Notes under the pieces: generated by a model
Told to the model about the DNA's origin: nothing
Seen by the model: the letters and a program-made list of their open reading frames with translations, nothing else
Database searches by the model: none
DNA from: CAZQFV01 sp964592645
GTDB lineage: Bacteria; Chloroflexota; Chloroflexia; DTKN01
Direction: 5' to 3'
Length of the DNA: 64,000 nt
NCBI GenBank assembly: GCA_964592645.1
Contig: CAZQFV010000014.1
Location: forward strand, 1 to 64,000
Shown here: piece by piece, positions 1-8,096 of the stretch
Layout: each line of letters begins with the position of its first letter
Position numbering within the stretch: the first letter of the stretch is position 1
Program-made: the position numbers and the translations under genes

Positions 1-119
1 TAGCACCAAAGATTACACCAACAACGCCGTTCTGTCAACTTTTCAGACACGCTCTTAGTCGCAGACATCCGCGCCCGTTGCGGGTAGAATGATGGCGACA
101 AGGTCCAAGGAGGTCTACC

Positions 120-1346
120 ATGGGTGAGTATATCGACAACAGCACCAAGCGCCAGGAGGTCCTGCGGCGGCTGATCGCCCAACTGCACGAGGGCCGGACC
201 GTCGATGAGGTCAAGGGGGAGTTCGCCCGGCTCCTGGGCGAGATCGGGGCCGGGGAGTTGGCCGCGGTGGAACAGGCCCTGATCAGCGGCGGCCTGCCGG
301 AGATGGAAGTCAAGCGCCTCTGCGACGTGCACGTGGCCGTCTTTCGGGAGGCGCTGGATGCCCAGGTCCGGCCGGAGGCGATCCCCGGGCACCCTGTGCG
401 CACCTTTTTGGATGAGAACGCGGCCTGCGTCCACGTGCTGGATGATTTGGGCGCGGCGCTCACCGCGCTCCGGTCCGATCCCACGCCGGAGCATATCGAG
501 ACGGCGCGCGCCCGACTGCGCGAGCTGCGGCAGTACGAGCGGCACTATTTGCGCAAGGAGAACATCCTTTTCCCCTTCCTGGAAAAAAAGGGCTTCTCCG
601 GCCCCTCGCGGGTGATGTGGGCCATCCACGACGACATCCGTGCCGCCTGGAAGGCGCTGGAACAGGTGCTGGCCGAACCGCCGGCCGACCGGCAGATCCT
701 GGCCGCGCAGATCGACGGCGCTTTCCTTCCGCTGGACAAGATGATCCGCGAGATGTTTTACAAGGAGGAAAACATCCTTTACCCCACGGCCCTGGAAAAG
801 TTGAGCCCCGAGGAATGGCTGGAGGTGCGCCGCCACGAGGCCGAGGTGGGCTATGCTTACGTGGAAGCGGGCAACGAGTGGCCGCCGGAAGCCCCCGTGG
901 GCGCGGCCCCGGCGCCGGATGAGGCACCCCTGGATGTGGCCGGGCTGCTGCGCCTGGATACGGGGGCCCTGTCTAGGGAGGAGATCAACCTACTCCTGGG
1001 GCACCTGCCGGTGGACATCACCTATGTCGACCAGGACGACCGGGTGCGCTTCTTCTCCCAGACCAAGGAGCGCGCCTTTCCGCGCTCGAAGGCGATCATC
1101 GGGCGCAAGGTGCAGCAGTGTCACCCGCCGACCTCTGTCCATCGCGTGCAGCGCATCCTGGATGATTTTCGGGCCGGCCGGCGCGACACCGCCGATTTCT
1201 GGATCCAGATGCGCGGCCGCTTCATCTATATCGCCTACTATGCCGTGCGCGATGCCCAGGGCGCCTACCGCGGGACGTTGGAGGTGACCCAGGACCTGAC
1301 CCGTCTGCGGACGCTGGAGGGGGAGCGGAGGCTGCTGGACGAGTAG
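120..1346 (+). CDS. DUF438 / hemerythrin HHE / PAS domain protein
   Basis: This 408-residue soluble protein has three parts in order: an N-terminal DUF438 domain (about 5-75), a hemerythrin-like four-helix HHE domain (about 90-245) and a C-terminal PAS domain (about 275-400, around LPVDITYVDQDDRVRFFS). The HHE part shows regularly spaced His and Glu residues in helices, such as YERHYLRKENILFPFLE and FYKEENILYP, which fit a non-haem di-iron site. In this family such proteins are thought to sense or bind oxygen, NO or redox state; that role is inferred here. No output domain is visible. The ATG is preceded by a strong AAGGAGG ribosome-binding site. The gene converges on the helicase gene and stops just before an assembly-damaged stretch. 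The family assignment is firm; the function is open. Confidence 0.88.
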   Translation: MGEYIDNSTKRQEVLRRLIAQLHEGRTVDEVKGEFARLLGEIGAGELAAVEQALISGGLPEMEVKRLCDVHVAVFREALDAQVRPEAIPGHPVRTFLDENAACVHVLDDLGAALTALRSDPTPEHIETARARLRELRQYERHYLRKENILFPFLEKKGFSGPSRVMWAIHDDIRAAWKALEQVLAEPPADRQILAAQIDGAFLPLDKMIREMFYKEENILYPTALEKLSPEEWLEVRRHEAEVGYAYVEAGNEWPPEAPVGAAPAPDEAPLDVAGLLRLDTGALSREEINLLLGHLPVDITYVDQDDRVRFFSQTKERAFPRSKAIIGRKVQQCHPPTSVHRVQRILDDFRAGRRDTADFWIQMRGRFIYIAYYAVRDAQGAYRGTLEVTQDLTRLRTLEGERRLLDE

Positions 1347-1577
1347 GGAGGAAGCCATGGGGGCGGGGGGGGGGGGGGGGGCGGCCCCACCCCCCCCCCC
1401 CCCCAAAAAAAACACCCACACCAACAAATACCACACGCGATCCCCCCCGACCCGCCGCGCGACAAACCTACACAACNNNNNNNNNNGTGTTGGTGGTGCC
1501 CGTGCCCCTGACCCGTTTGGGGTCGGGGGTGGGGGCGGGGTGGGTGGTGCACTATTTGGGAGGAAGCCATGGGGGCG
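1346..1577. other. Scaffold gap with flanking 20-bp duplication and low-quality filler
   Basis: Ten Ns lie at 1477-1486. The 20 bases at 1346-1365 (GGGAGGAAGCCATGGGGGCG) recur exactly at 1558-1577. After the first copy the sequence turns into a run of about 16 G, then C runs and A runs, unlike anything else in the window. The second copy begins a perfect 14-bp hairpin. The simplest reading is that reads failed inside the hairpin (poly-G is a typical base-calling failure) and the scaffolder joined two contigs without merging the overlap. Sequence from about 1366 to 1557 should not be trusted as genomic. Confidence 0.75.
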
Positions 1578-1603
1578 CGGACGGCTCCGCCGTCCGCGCC
1601 CCC
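1571..1603. terminator. Perfect 14-bp hairpin between convergent genes
   Basis: GGGGGCGCGGACGG (1571-1584) pairs perfectly with CCGTCCGCGCCCCC (1590-1603) around a 5-nt loop. It lies between the stop of the DUF438 gene (+) and the stop of the helicase gene (-), the usual place for a bidirectional terminator. No long U tract follows on either strand. Confidence 0.6.
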
Positions 1604-1605
1604 AT

Positions 1606-3819
1606 CTACTGCAACAAAAAGCCGGCCAGCTCCTCCAAGACCGGCGTCCCCTCCTGGGGCCGCTCGCGGCCATAGACCTCCACGGACCGGCTCCAGGAGA
1701 TCTGCAGGTGCCGCCGGGCGCGGGTGATACCGACATAGAGCAGGCGCAGTCGCTCGGCGATGGTCTCCAGGTTAGCCTGGCGGGTGGCCTCGGACGTGTC
1801 CGGCGAGGCCCCGGCGTCGCCCATGGCCGCGCGCAGTTGGGCCTGGACCGTGGCCGTGGGGTTGCCGCCCAGAGCCTCGTAGCTCCCCAGGAAGGACTGC
1901 TGCAGGTCGTGCGGCACCCAGAAGCGATCGATCCCCACCAGGCAGACCAGGTCCCACTCCTGGCCCTTAGCGCGGTGCTGGGTGGCCACGGTGACCCGTC
2001 CCGGCTTGGGAGCAAAGCCCAGGTCTTCCTCCCCCAGGCCGGCGAAGCGCCGCCGGCCGGCGGCGATGCGTTGTAGCTCCGCGGCCAGGTCGGGTAGGCG
2101 CAACGATGGGTCGGCCTCGGCCAGGCCGCGCAGGAAGGCGGCGATCTGCTGCGCCGTGGCCAGGTCCACCGGCTTGGCGAACAGGTCGGCCGCCAGCACC
2201 AGTACGAGCTGGTCCACGGGCAGGGTGGCGGCGGCCAAGGCCCGGCGCAGGAGGTCCAGGAAGGGGGCCATGGCGGCCAGGTCCTGGGGAGCGGCCCGGC
2301 CGGCCGGCAGGGCCGTCAGCGGATCCTCCCCTGGGGCGGGGAAGAGGAGCCGCTCCACGGCGCGGACGCTGCGCAGCAGCCGGGCAGTAGCCGTGCGCGT
2401 CCCGGGCCGCCCTTCCAGGGCGGCCGCCAGGGGCGGCCACTCGCGCTCGACCAGGATCTCCCAAGTGCGGGCCAGCGCCTCACGGTCCAGTGGAGCGGCG
2501 GCAAAAGAGAGCAACGTCCCCAGGAGGCCGGCCACGCCGCGGGCCTGCGTGGAGCTCTCCAGTAGCTCCTCGTAGGGGATGCTGCGCTGGGCCAGCACGG
2601 CGGCCATGCGGTAGCCGACCTCGTTGGTCGGCACGAGCACGGCCAGGGTGCGCTCCGGGAAGCGGGCGATATAGCGCTCCAACAGGCCGGCCACCCGCGA
2701 CAGCTCCTCCTCGCGCCGGGCATAGCCGGCCACATGGATGGCGATGTTCTTGGGCTCGTCGGGCGGGTTGGGTTGGGGGTCGCCGGGAGGGGCCGGCTCC
2801 ATCATCTGGTAGAGAAAGGTGCGCTCGCGGACCTCCGGCAGGGGGTGCTCCCGGCAGACCCATTCGACCAGGTGGTTGGCCAGCGCCATGATGCGCGGGG
2901 CGCAGCGCCCGGTTTCGGGCATGGGGATGGTGCGCACGTCGGGCCGTTCCATAAAGGCGCGCAGGTAGCGCGGGTGGGCGGCGGTAAAGGTGCTGGTGAT
3001 GGCCTGGTTGGGGTCGCCGACGCGCACCCAGTTGCCCCGGGGGCCGGCCAGGAGGGAGAGCAGTTCCTCCTGCAGCGGCACGCTGTCCTGGGCCTCGTCC
3101 TCCAGGATGTAGGGCCAGCGGGCGCGCATGCGCTCCAGGAAGTCGGGATGGGCCTCCAGCAGGTCCACGGCCCGCCAGACCAGGTCGTCGAAATCCAGCC
3201 CGCCGCTGGCCTGGACGTACGATTGGTAGAGGGCATAGATCTCCACGGCCATCGGCAGCAGGTCGGGGTAGGGGCGGTTGGCGATGTTGGCGAGGATCGA
3301 TGAGGGGCGCCAGCGGCGGTTCTTGGCTACCTCGATGGTGGCCAGGGCCATGTCGACGATACGCTGCCGCCAGAAATGGCGGGCGTCGGCGGTGTCCTCG
3401 TCCAGGAGGAGGTCCCAGAAGTCGGGGTGGCCGGCCAGCCAGTTTTCCACGGCGCGCTCGAGCAGGGCCGTGGAGGTGCGTTCGTCCAAGACGGGGAAGG
3501 CCGGCACGACGCCGGCCAAGCCGGGCTGCTCCAGGACGATCTCCCGCGCCAGGCTGTGTAGGGTGCGCACCTCGTAGCGCCCCTGGCGGACGCCGGCCTC
3601 GGCCGTCTGCCGACCGATGCGCTCGGACAGGGTATCGACGGCCGAGTTCATGTAGGTGACCACCAGGACGGCGCTGCCCTCGGGCAGCCCGCGGGCCAGC
3701 AGTTCGGCGGCCAGCGCGGCCAGCGTCACCGTCTTGCCGCTGCCGGGGACGGCAGAGATGGCCAGGAAGCCATGGTCGTAGGTCAGGATCTCTTGCTGTG
3801 CTTCGCGCGGTTGGAACAT
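1606..3819 (-). CDS. UvrD/PcrA-type superfamily 1 ATP-dependent helicase
   Basis: This 737-residue protein is a superfamily 1 helicase, an ATP-driven DNA translocase of the repair/recombination type acting in the cytoplasm. Visible motifs are Walker A AVPGSGKT (about 24-31), motif Ia near VTYMNSAVDTLSERI, Walker B/DExx as LEDEAQD (about 240), motif III near GDPNQAITSTF, motif V TQHRAKGQEWD and motif VI LRLLYVGITRAR close to the C-terminus. It is of similar length to PcrA/UvrD, and no nuclease domain is seen. A promoter candidate lies about 160 bp upstream (-10 TACAAT, -35 TTGTCA on the minus strand). It is a monocistronic gene facing the DUF438 gene. The exact orthologue (uvrD, pcrA or another type) cannot be decided from the sequence alone. 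Confidence 0.93.
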   Translation of the reverse strand: MFQPREAQQEILTYDHGFLAISAVPGSGKTVTLAALAAELLARGLPEGSAVLVVTYMNSAVDTLSERIGRQTAEAGVRQGRYEVRTLHSLAREIVLEQPGLAGVVPAFPVLDERTSTALLERAVENWLAGHPDFWDLLLDEDTADARHFWRQRIVDMALATIEVAKNRRWRPSSILANIANRPYPDLLPMAVEIYALYQSYVQASGGLDFDDLVWRAVDLLEAHPDFLERMRARWPYILEDEAQDSVPLQEELLSLLAGPRGNWVRVGDPNQAITSTFTAAHPRYLRAFMERPDVRTIPMPETGRCAPRIMALANHLVEWVCREHPLPEVRERTFLYQMMEPAPPGDPQPNPPDEPKNIAIHVAGYARREEELSRVAGLLERYIARFPERTLAVLVPTNEVGYRMAAVLAQRSIPYEELLESSTQARGVAGLLGTLLSFAAAPLDREALARTWEILVEREWPPLAAALEGRPGTRTATARLLRSVRAVERLLFPAPGEDPLTALPAGRAAPQDLAAMAPFLDLLRRALAAATLPVDQLVLVLAADLFAKPVDLATAQQIAAFLRGLAEADPSLRLPDLAAELQRIAAGRRRFAGLGEEDLGFAPKPGRVTVATQHRAKGQEWDLVCLVGIDRFWVPHDLQQSFLGSYEALGGNPTATVQAQLRAAMGDAGASPDTSEATRQANLETIAERLRLLYVGITRARRHLQISWSRSVEVYGRERPQEGTPVLEELAGFLLQ

Positions 3820-3976
3820 CTCATCTCCAGTCTGTGAGGAGTGACGTGTGCCGCATGAACCCTGCCCGGGGATCCACTACAGGTCTTTTGTGCATCCAGG
3901 GCCTGGATGCCCCGAGTGACACGTGACCAGTAGCCAGTGCCCCAGGCATCTCGCTGCGTGTGGGCTACCTGGGACG

Positions 3977-4005
3977 ATTGTACAATAAGAAGTAGCAAGT
4001 GACAA
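3977..4005 (-). promoter_or_regulatory. Sigma-A-type promoter candidate for the helicase gene
   Basis: On the minus strand TTGTCA (4005-4000) is separated by 17 nt from TACAAT (3982-3977), five of six matches in each box. The -35 box lies inside a word-like repeat (CAAGTGACAAGTGACC read on the plus strand). The expected start gives a leader of roughly 150 nt to the ATG at 3819. Confidence 0.5.
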
Positions 4006-4027
4006 GTGACCAGGGGCCGGGGGCACC

Positions 4028-4056
4028 TTGCGCCCCACACTTGGACATGATATACT
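4028..4056 (+). promoter_or_regulatory. Promoter candidate for dodecin
   Basis: TTGCGC (4028-4033), a 17-nt spacer and TATACT (4051-4056). The leader that follows contains a possible stem GGGCGCT/AGCGCCC at 4095-4101 and 4120-4126. Confidence 0.4.
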
Positions 4057-4158
4057 ACAACTGCGCGTCACCGCGGCAGGCGCGATCCCGAAGGGGGCGC
4101 TGAAAAGCCAAAGTGCCTTAGCGCCCGTGGGGACGGTCCCGCGGGCAAGGAGGGCGCC

Positions 4159-4374
4159 ATGGGCAGCAGTGTCTACAAGGTCATCGAGCTGATCGGCACC
4201 AGCGAAGAGTCGTGGGAAAAGGCGGCGGCCAACGCCGTCGCCATGGCGGCCCAGACGCTGCGCGACCTGCGCATCGCCGAGGTCGTCGAGATGGACATGC
4301 AGATCGAGGACGGCAAAGTCATCGCCTATCGCACCAAGATCAAGGTCTCTTTCAAGTACGAGCGCGGCGACTAG
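4159..4374 (+). CDS. Dodecin-family protein lacking the flavin-stacking Trp
   Basis: This 71-residue protein matches dodecin over its full length: VYKVIELIGTS at the start, the helix SWEKAAANAVAMAAQTLRDL, then IEDGKVIAYRTKIKVSF. Dodecins form hollow dodecamers that store or sequester flavins (and CoA in bacteria) in the cytoplasm. In canonical members the helix is followed by a Trp (LRWFEV) that stacks on the isoalloxazine ring. Here the corresponding site is Ile39 (LRIAEV), so flavin binding may be weak, altered or absent. The ATG is set by an AAGGAGG ribosome-binding site. The next gene starts 107 bp downstream in the same direction; co-transcription is possible but not shown. Confidence 0.88.
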   Translation: MGSSVYKVIELIGTSEESWEKAAANAVAMAAQTLRDLRIAEVVEMDMQIEDGKVIAYRTKIKVSFKYERGD

Positions 4375-4481
4375 CCCTGCCGAATGTGCGGATTTCGAGG
4401 CCGGTCATTGTGCGCGCCGCCACCCGGTGGTCGGCGCAGGCGTTGTTCTGCTGCCCGGCAGCGGGCTGAAAGGATAGGCCC

Positions 4482-6110
4482 TTGCTCATCAAGTATCTCT
4501 GCCAACCGAGCACCTACCGCGACTCGGTCTCGCTGATGGCCATAGCCCGGGAGCTGGGACAGGGGAGGGGGATCCTCGACGCCGCGGTGGTGATGGCCAC
4601 GCCGGCCAACCAGGCCATCCTGGAGAAGGCCGGCCTGCTGCATCCCGAGATCGCCGTGGCCGGCCCCAACGACCTGGTGATCGTCGTCCGCGCCGCCAGC
4701 GAAGCGGCGGCCGACGCGGCGCTGGAGAGGGCCCGGCAGCGCCTGGAGCAAAAAGGCGGGACCTTCGGGAGCGGGGCGATCCGCGCGCCCCGGACGCTGC
4801 GCGCCGCCCGCCGCGCCCGACCGGAGGCGAACCTGGCCGTGATCTCGGTGGCTGGCGAGTACGCCGCGGCCGAGGCCTGGGAGGCGCTGCGCGCCGGCCT
4901 GCACGTATTCCTCTTCAGCGACAACGTGCCGCTGGAAGAGGAGGTAGCCCTCAAGGAGTATGCCGAGCAGCACGGCCTGCTCCTGATGGGGGCCGGCTGC
5001 GGAACGGCGCTCATCGACGGCGTGGCCCTGGGGTTCGCCAACGTCGTCCCGCGCGGTCCCGTGGGCATCGTCGCCGCCGCCGGCACCGGGCTACAGGAGG
5101 TGAGCGCGCTCCTGGCCCGACGCGGCAGCGGAGTGAGCCAGGGCATCGGCACCGGCGGGCGCGACCTGAGCGCGGCGGTCGGCGGGATCACGATGCGCCA
5201 GGGCATACGCCTCCTGCAGGACGACCCGCAGACACGGGTGCTGCTGCTCATCTCCAAGCCGCCGGACCCGGCGGTGGCCGCGCGGGTGCTGGAACAAATC
5301 CGGCACGGCGCCAAGCCGGCCGTGGTCTGCTTCCTGGGCGGCGAGCCCGCGCCCATTGCAGCCGCGGGAGCCGTGCCCGCGCGGACGCTGCAAGAGGCCG
5401 CCTACCTGGCCGCCGAGATTTTGACCGCCCCGCAGGCGGCAGAGATGGCCGCGGCGCCCGGAGAATCTCCGGCAGTCCCGGCCCCGCTGCCGGCCCGTCC
5501 CTTTTCGGCCCACGCCGTCATCCAGCAGGAAAGCGCCGCCCTGCGCGACCAGGCGGCCGAACTGCGGGCTCGCCTGCGCCGGGGCCAGCGGTACCTCCGC
5601 GGCCTCTTCAGCGGAGGGACGCTCTGCGCCGAGGCCCAGGTGGCCTGGCGGGACCTGGGATTGGTGGTGGACTCCAACGCTCCCCTGGAGGAAGGCCGGC
5701 GGTTGGCCGATGCCACCCGTAGCCTGGGGCACTGCGCCGTCGACCTGGGGGAGGAAGAGTTCACGGTCGGCCGGCCGCACCCGATGATCGACCAATCCCT
5801 GCGCATCCATCGCCTCTTCCAGGAGGCCGCCGACCCGGAGGTAGCCGTGGTCCTGCTCGACGTCGTGCTGGGCTACGGTGCGCACCCCGACCCGGCGGCA
5901 GAGCTGGGGCCGGCCATCTACCAGGCCCGCGGCCAGGCGGCCAACGCCGGCCGCGAACTGCTCGTCGTGGCCTCCGTGACCGGGACGGAGCAGGACCCCC
6001 AGCGGCTCAGCCGGCAGGTGGAGGCGCTGGAGGGGGCGGGGGCGGTGGTGGCGTCGTGCAATGCAGCCGCGGCCAGGCTGGTGGGGGAAATCGTACAACA
6101 TGAAGAGTGA
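4482..6110 (+). CDS. fdrA: FdrA/AllF, subunit of oxamate carbamoyltransferase-type enzyme
   Basis: At 542 residues this is close to E. coli FdrA (about 555). The family is related to succinyl-CoA synthetase alpha chains and has two Rossmann-like CoA-ligase-type modules. Visible hallmarks are GIVAAAGTGLQEVS and IGTGGRDLSAAVGG in the first half and LFSGGTLCAEAQ, NAPLEEG and VGRPHPMID in the second. In E. coli FdrA (AllF) with AllG and AllH forms the oxamate carbamoyltransferase that splits oxalurate into oxamate and carbamoyl phosphate at the end of allantoin breakdown. The start is TTG (LIKYLCQPSTYRDSV) after GAAAGGAT. AllG follows 67 bp downstream, and an AllH homologue lies about 18 kb away. 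Family identity is strong; the substrate is inferred. Confidence 0.9.
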   Translation: MLIKYLCQPSTYRDSVSLMAIARELGQGRGILDAAVVMATPANQAILEKAGLLHPEIAVAGPNDLVIVVRAASEAAADAALERARQRLEQKGGTFGSGAIRAPRTLRAARRARPEANLAVISVAGEYAAAEAWEALRAGLHVFLFSDNVPLEEEVALKEYAEQHGLLLMGAGCGTALIDGVALGFANVVPRGPVGIVAAAGTGLQEVSALLARRGSGVSQGIGTGGRDLSAAVGGITMRQGIRLLQDDPQTRVLLLISKPPDPAVAARVLEQIRHGAKPAVVCFLGGEPAPIAAAGAVPARTLQEAAYLAAEILTAPQAAEMAAAPGESPAVPAPLPARPFSAHAVIQQESAALRDQAAELRARLRRGQRYLRGLFSGGTLCAEAQVAWRDLGLVVDSNAPLEEGRRLADATRSLGHCAVDLGEEEFTVGRPHPMIDQSLRIHRLFQEAADPEVAVVLLDVVLGYGAHPDPAAELGPAIYQARGQAANAGRELLVVASVTGTEQDPQRLSRQVEALEGAGAVVASCNAAAARLVGEIVQHEE

Positions 6111-6177
6111 CCCGGGAACCCGCATCAACGGGCCGGGGGTTCACGCATCACGAGGCGCGCCCTAGACCGGAGGAAGT

Positions 6178-7566
6178 ATGGCGACCACCAACCTTCTCAA
6201 GACGCCCTTGCAGGTTCTCAACGTCGGCCTCTCCTCCTTCGCCTCCAGCCTGCAGGCCCAGGGCGTGGCGGTGACCCAGGTGGACTGGGAGCCGCCGCGG
6301 GCGCCGCGCATCCTGCGGACGCGCACCGGGATCGACATCGAGGAGGCCAACGCCGAGGCGGTGCGGCGCATCGCCGCCGGCCGGCCGGTGCTGATCGGCA
6401 TGGGCCTGGCGCGGGAGGTCATCCCCGGCTTTCACGGCCGGCTCCTGCTGCACGCCGGGCCGCCGATCACCTGGGAGCGCATGTGCGGCCCGCAGCGCGG
6501 CGCGGCGATGGGGGCGTTGGTCTACGAGGGCCTGGCCCGCGACGAGCAGGAGGCGGCCGCGCTGGCGGCCGGCGGGGAGATCGAGTTCGCCCCCTGCCAC
6601 CACTACCATGCCGTGGGGCCGATGGCCGGGATCATCTCACCCTCCATGCCCGTGTTCATCATGAAGAACGAGACCTATGGCAACCTGGCCTACGCCACCC
6701 AGAACGAGGGGCTGGGGCGGGTGCTGCGCTATGGGGCCTACGGCCCGGATGTCTACGAGCGGCTGCGCTGGATGGCCGACGCGCTCTACCCCACCCTGAA
6801 GGAAGCCGTCGAATCGCTGGAGGAGGGCATCGACCTCCGGGCGCTGCTGGCCCAGGCGCTGCACATGGGCGACGAGGGCCACAACCGCAACCGCGCCGGG
6901 ACCTCGCTCTTTCTGCGGGCGATCACCCCGGCGGTGATACGCACCTGCCCGGACCGCGAGCGGGCGGCCGCGGTGTTCTCCTTCATCGATCAGAACGACC
7001 ACTTTTTTCTGAACCTCTCCATGGCCGCGGCCAAGGCCATGGTAGAGCCGGCAGAGGGCATCCCCGGTTCCACGATCCTGACGGTGATGGCCCGCAACGG
7101 CACCGACTTTGGCCTCCGCCTGGCCGGGGAACCGCAGCGCTGGTTCACCGCGCCGGCCGGCCGCGTGCAGGGGCTCTACTTTCCCGGCTACAGCGAGGCC
7201 GACGCCAACCCCGACATCGGCGATAGCACCATCACCGAGACGGCCGGCTTCGGCGGCCTGGCCATGGCCGCCGCCCCGGCCATCGCCCGCTTCGTCGGCG
7301 GCACGGCCCAGGAAGCCATGGCCGCCACGCTGGAGATGTACGAGATCTGCGCCGCCGAGCACGAGCATCTCACCATCCCGGCGTTCGACTTTCGCGGCAC
7401 GCCCCTGGGCATCGACGTGCGCAAGGTACTGGAGACCGGCATCCTGCCGCGGCTGAACACCGGCATCGCCCACAAGGAGCCGGGCATCGGCATGGTCGGG
7501 GCCGGGGTGCTGAGGGCGCCGGGGGAGTGTTTCCAAGAGGCGTTCGAGGCGATCAGGGCGTGGTAG
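6178..7566 (+). CDS. allG: DUF1116 protein, AllG/YlbE-type subunit
   Basis: This 462-residue protein belongs to the DUF1116 (YlbE/YahG) family, whose E. coli member AllG is one of three subunits of oxamate carbamoyltransferase. Typical conserved stretches are LIGMGLAREVIPGFH, HAGPPITWERMCGPQRG, FAPCHHYHAVGPMAGI, MARNGTDFGLR and GIAHKEPGIGMVGAG. The start ATG has a GGAGG ribosome-binding site (ACCGGAGGAAGTATG). It follows fdrA in the order usual for allantoin-type loci and precedes an HD hydrolase by 10 bp. No carbamate kinase gene is in the window, which an ATP-yielding pathway would need. Confidence 0.88.
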   Translation: MATTNLLKTPLQVLNVGLSSFASSLQAQGVAVTQVDWEPPRAPRILRTRTGIDIEEANAEAVRRIAAGRPVLIGMGLAREVIPGFHGRLLLHAGPPITWERMCGPQRGAAMGALVYEGLARDEQEAAALAAGGEIEFAPCHHYHAVGPMAGIISPSMPVFIMKNETYGNLAYATQNEGLGRVLRYGAYGPDVYERLRWMADALYPTLKEAVESLEEGIDLRALLAQALHMGDEGHNRNRAGTSLFLRAITPAVIRTCPDRERAAAVFSFIDQNDHFFLNLSMAAAKAMVEPAEGIPGSTILTVMARNGTDFGLRLAGEPQRWFTAPAGRVQGLYFPGYSEADANPDIGDSTITETAGFGGLAMAAAPAIARFVGGTAQEAMAATLEMYEICAAEHEHLTIPAFDFRGTPLGIDVRKVLETGILPRLNTGIAHKEPGIGMVGAGVLRAPGECFQEAFEAIRAW

Positions 7567-7576
7567 CAGGAGCACC

Positions 7577-8077
7577 ATGATCGATCAAGCCTTGCTCGAC
7601 GAAATCCTACGCCAGTACGCCCACTCCACCGACGGCATCCACGGCTTGGCCCACTGGCAGCGCGTGCATGAAAATGGGCTTTTCCTGGCGGCGCGCACCG
7701 GGGCCAACATCGAGGTGGTGGAGCTGTTCGCCCTTCTGCACGACGCCTGTCGGCAGAACGACGGCCGCGACCCGGACCACGGCCCGCGGGCGGCCGCGCT
7801 GGCCCGCTCGCTCCAGGGCACGCTGCTGCACCTGGCCGAACTCGACCTGGCGCTGCTGACCTACGCCTGCGAGTACCATACCCGCGGCCTGACCAAGGCC
7901 GATGTAACCGTTGAGACCTGCTGGGATGCCGACCGGCTAGACCTGGGGCGGATCGGCATCCGTCCGGAGCCAGGCCGGCTCTGCACGTCCCCGGCCCGCG
8001 ACCCTGCCGTCATCGAATGGGGCTGGCGGCGCAGCCAGGGGCGCCCGGCAGCATGTCCCCCATCCCCAGGTCTGTGA
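7577..8077 (+). CDS. Small HD-domain phosphohydrolase-like protein
   Basis: This 166-residue protein has HD-superfamily metal ligands in order: H in HGLAHWQRVH, the HD pair in LLHDACRQNDGRDPDHG, H in CEYHTRG and D in CWDADRLDLGRIG. Such proteins use a divalent metal to hydrolyse phosphomonoesters or nucleotides; the substrate here is unknown. It starts 10 bp after allG and is probably in the same operon. The last 30 residues are proline-rich and not conserved-looking. The next gene starts 19 bp later behind its own strong ribosome-binding site. Confidence 0.8.
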   Translation: MIDQALLDEILRQYAHSTDGIHGLAHWQRVHENGLFLAARTGANIEVVELFALLHDACRQNDGRDPDHGPRAAALARSLQGTLLHLAELDLALLTYACEYHTRGLTKADVTVETCWDADRLDLGRIGIRPEPGRLCTSPARDPAVIEWGWRRSQGRPAACPPSPGL

Positions 8078-8096
8078 CACAGAAAGGAGGATGCCG

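Larger units (their letters stand above)
3820..4158. other. Intergenic region between divergent helicase and dodecin genes
   Basis: No credible gene is seen in this 339-bp gap. It holds a perfect 8-bp hairpin GCATCCAG/CTGGATGC (3892-3899 and 3903-3910), a word-like repeat tract AGTAGCAAGTGACAAGTGAC (3991-4010), the minus-strand promoter for the helicase, a plus-strand promoter for dodecin and a 7-bp stem in the dodecin leader (4095-4101 with 4120-4126). Confidence 0.6.
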
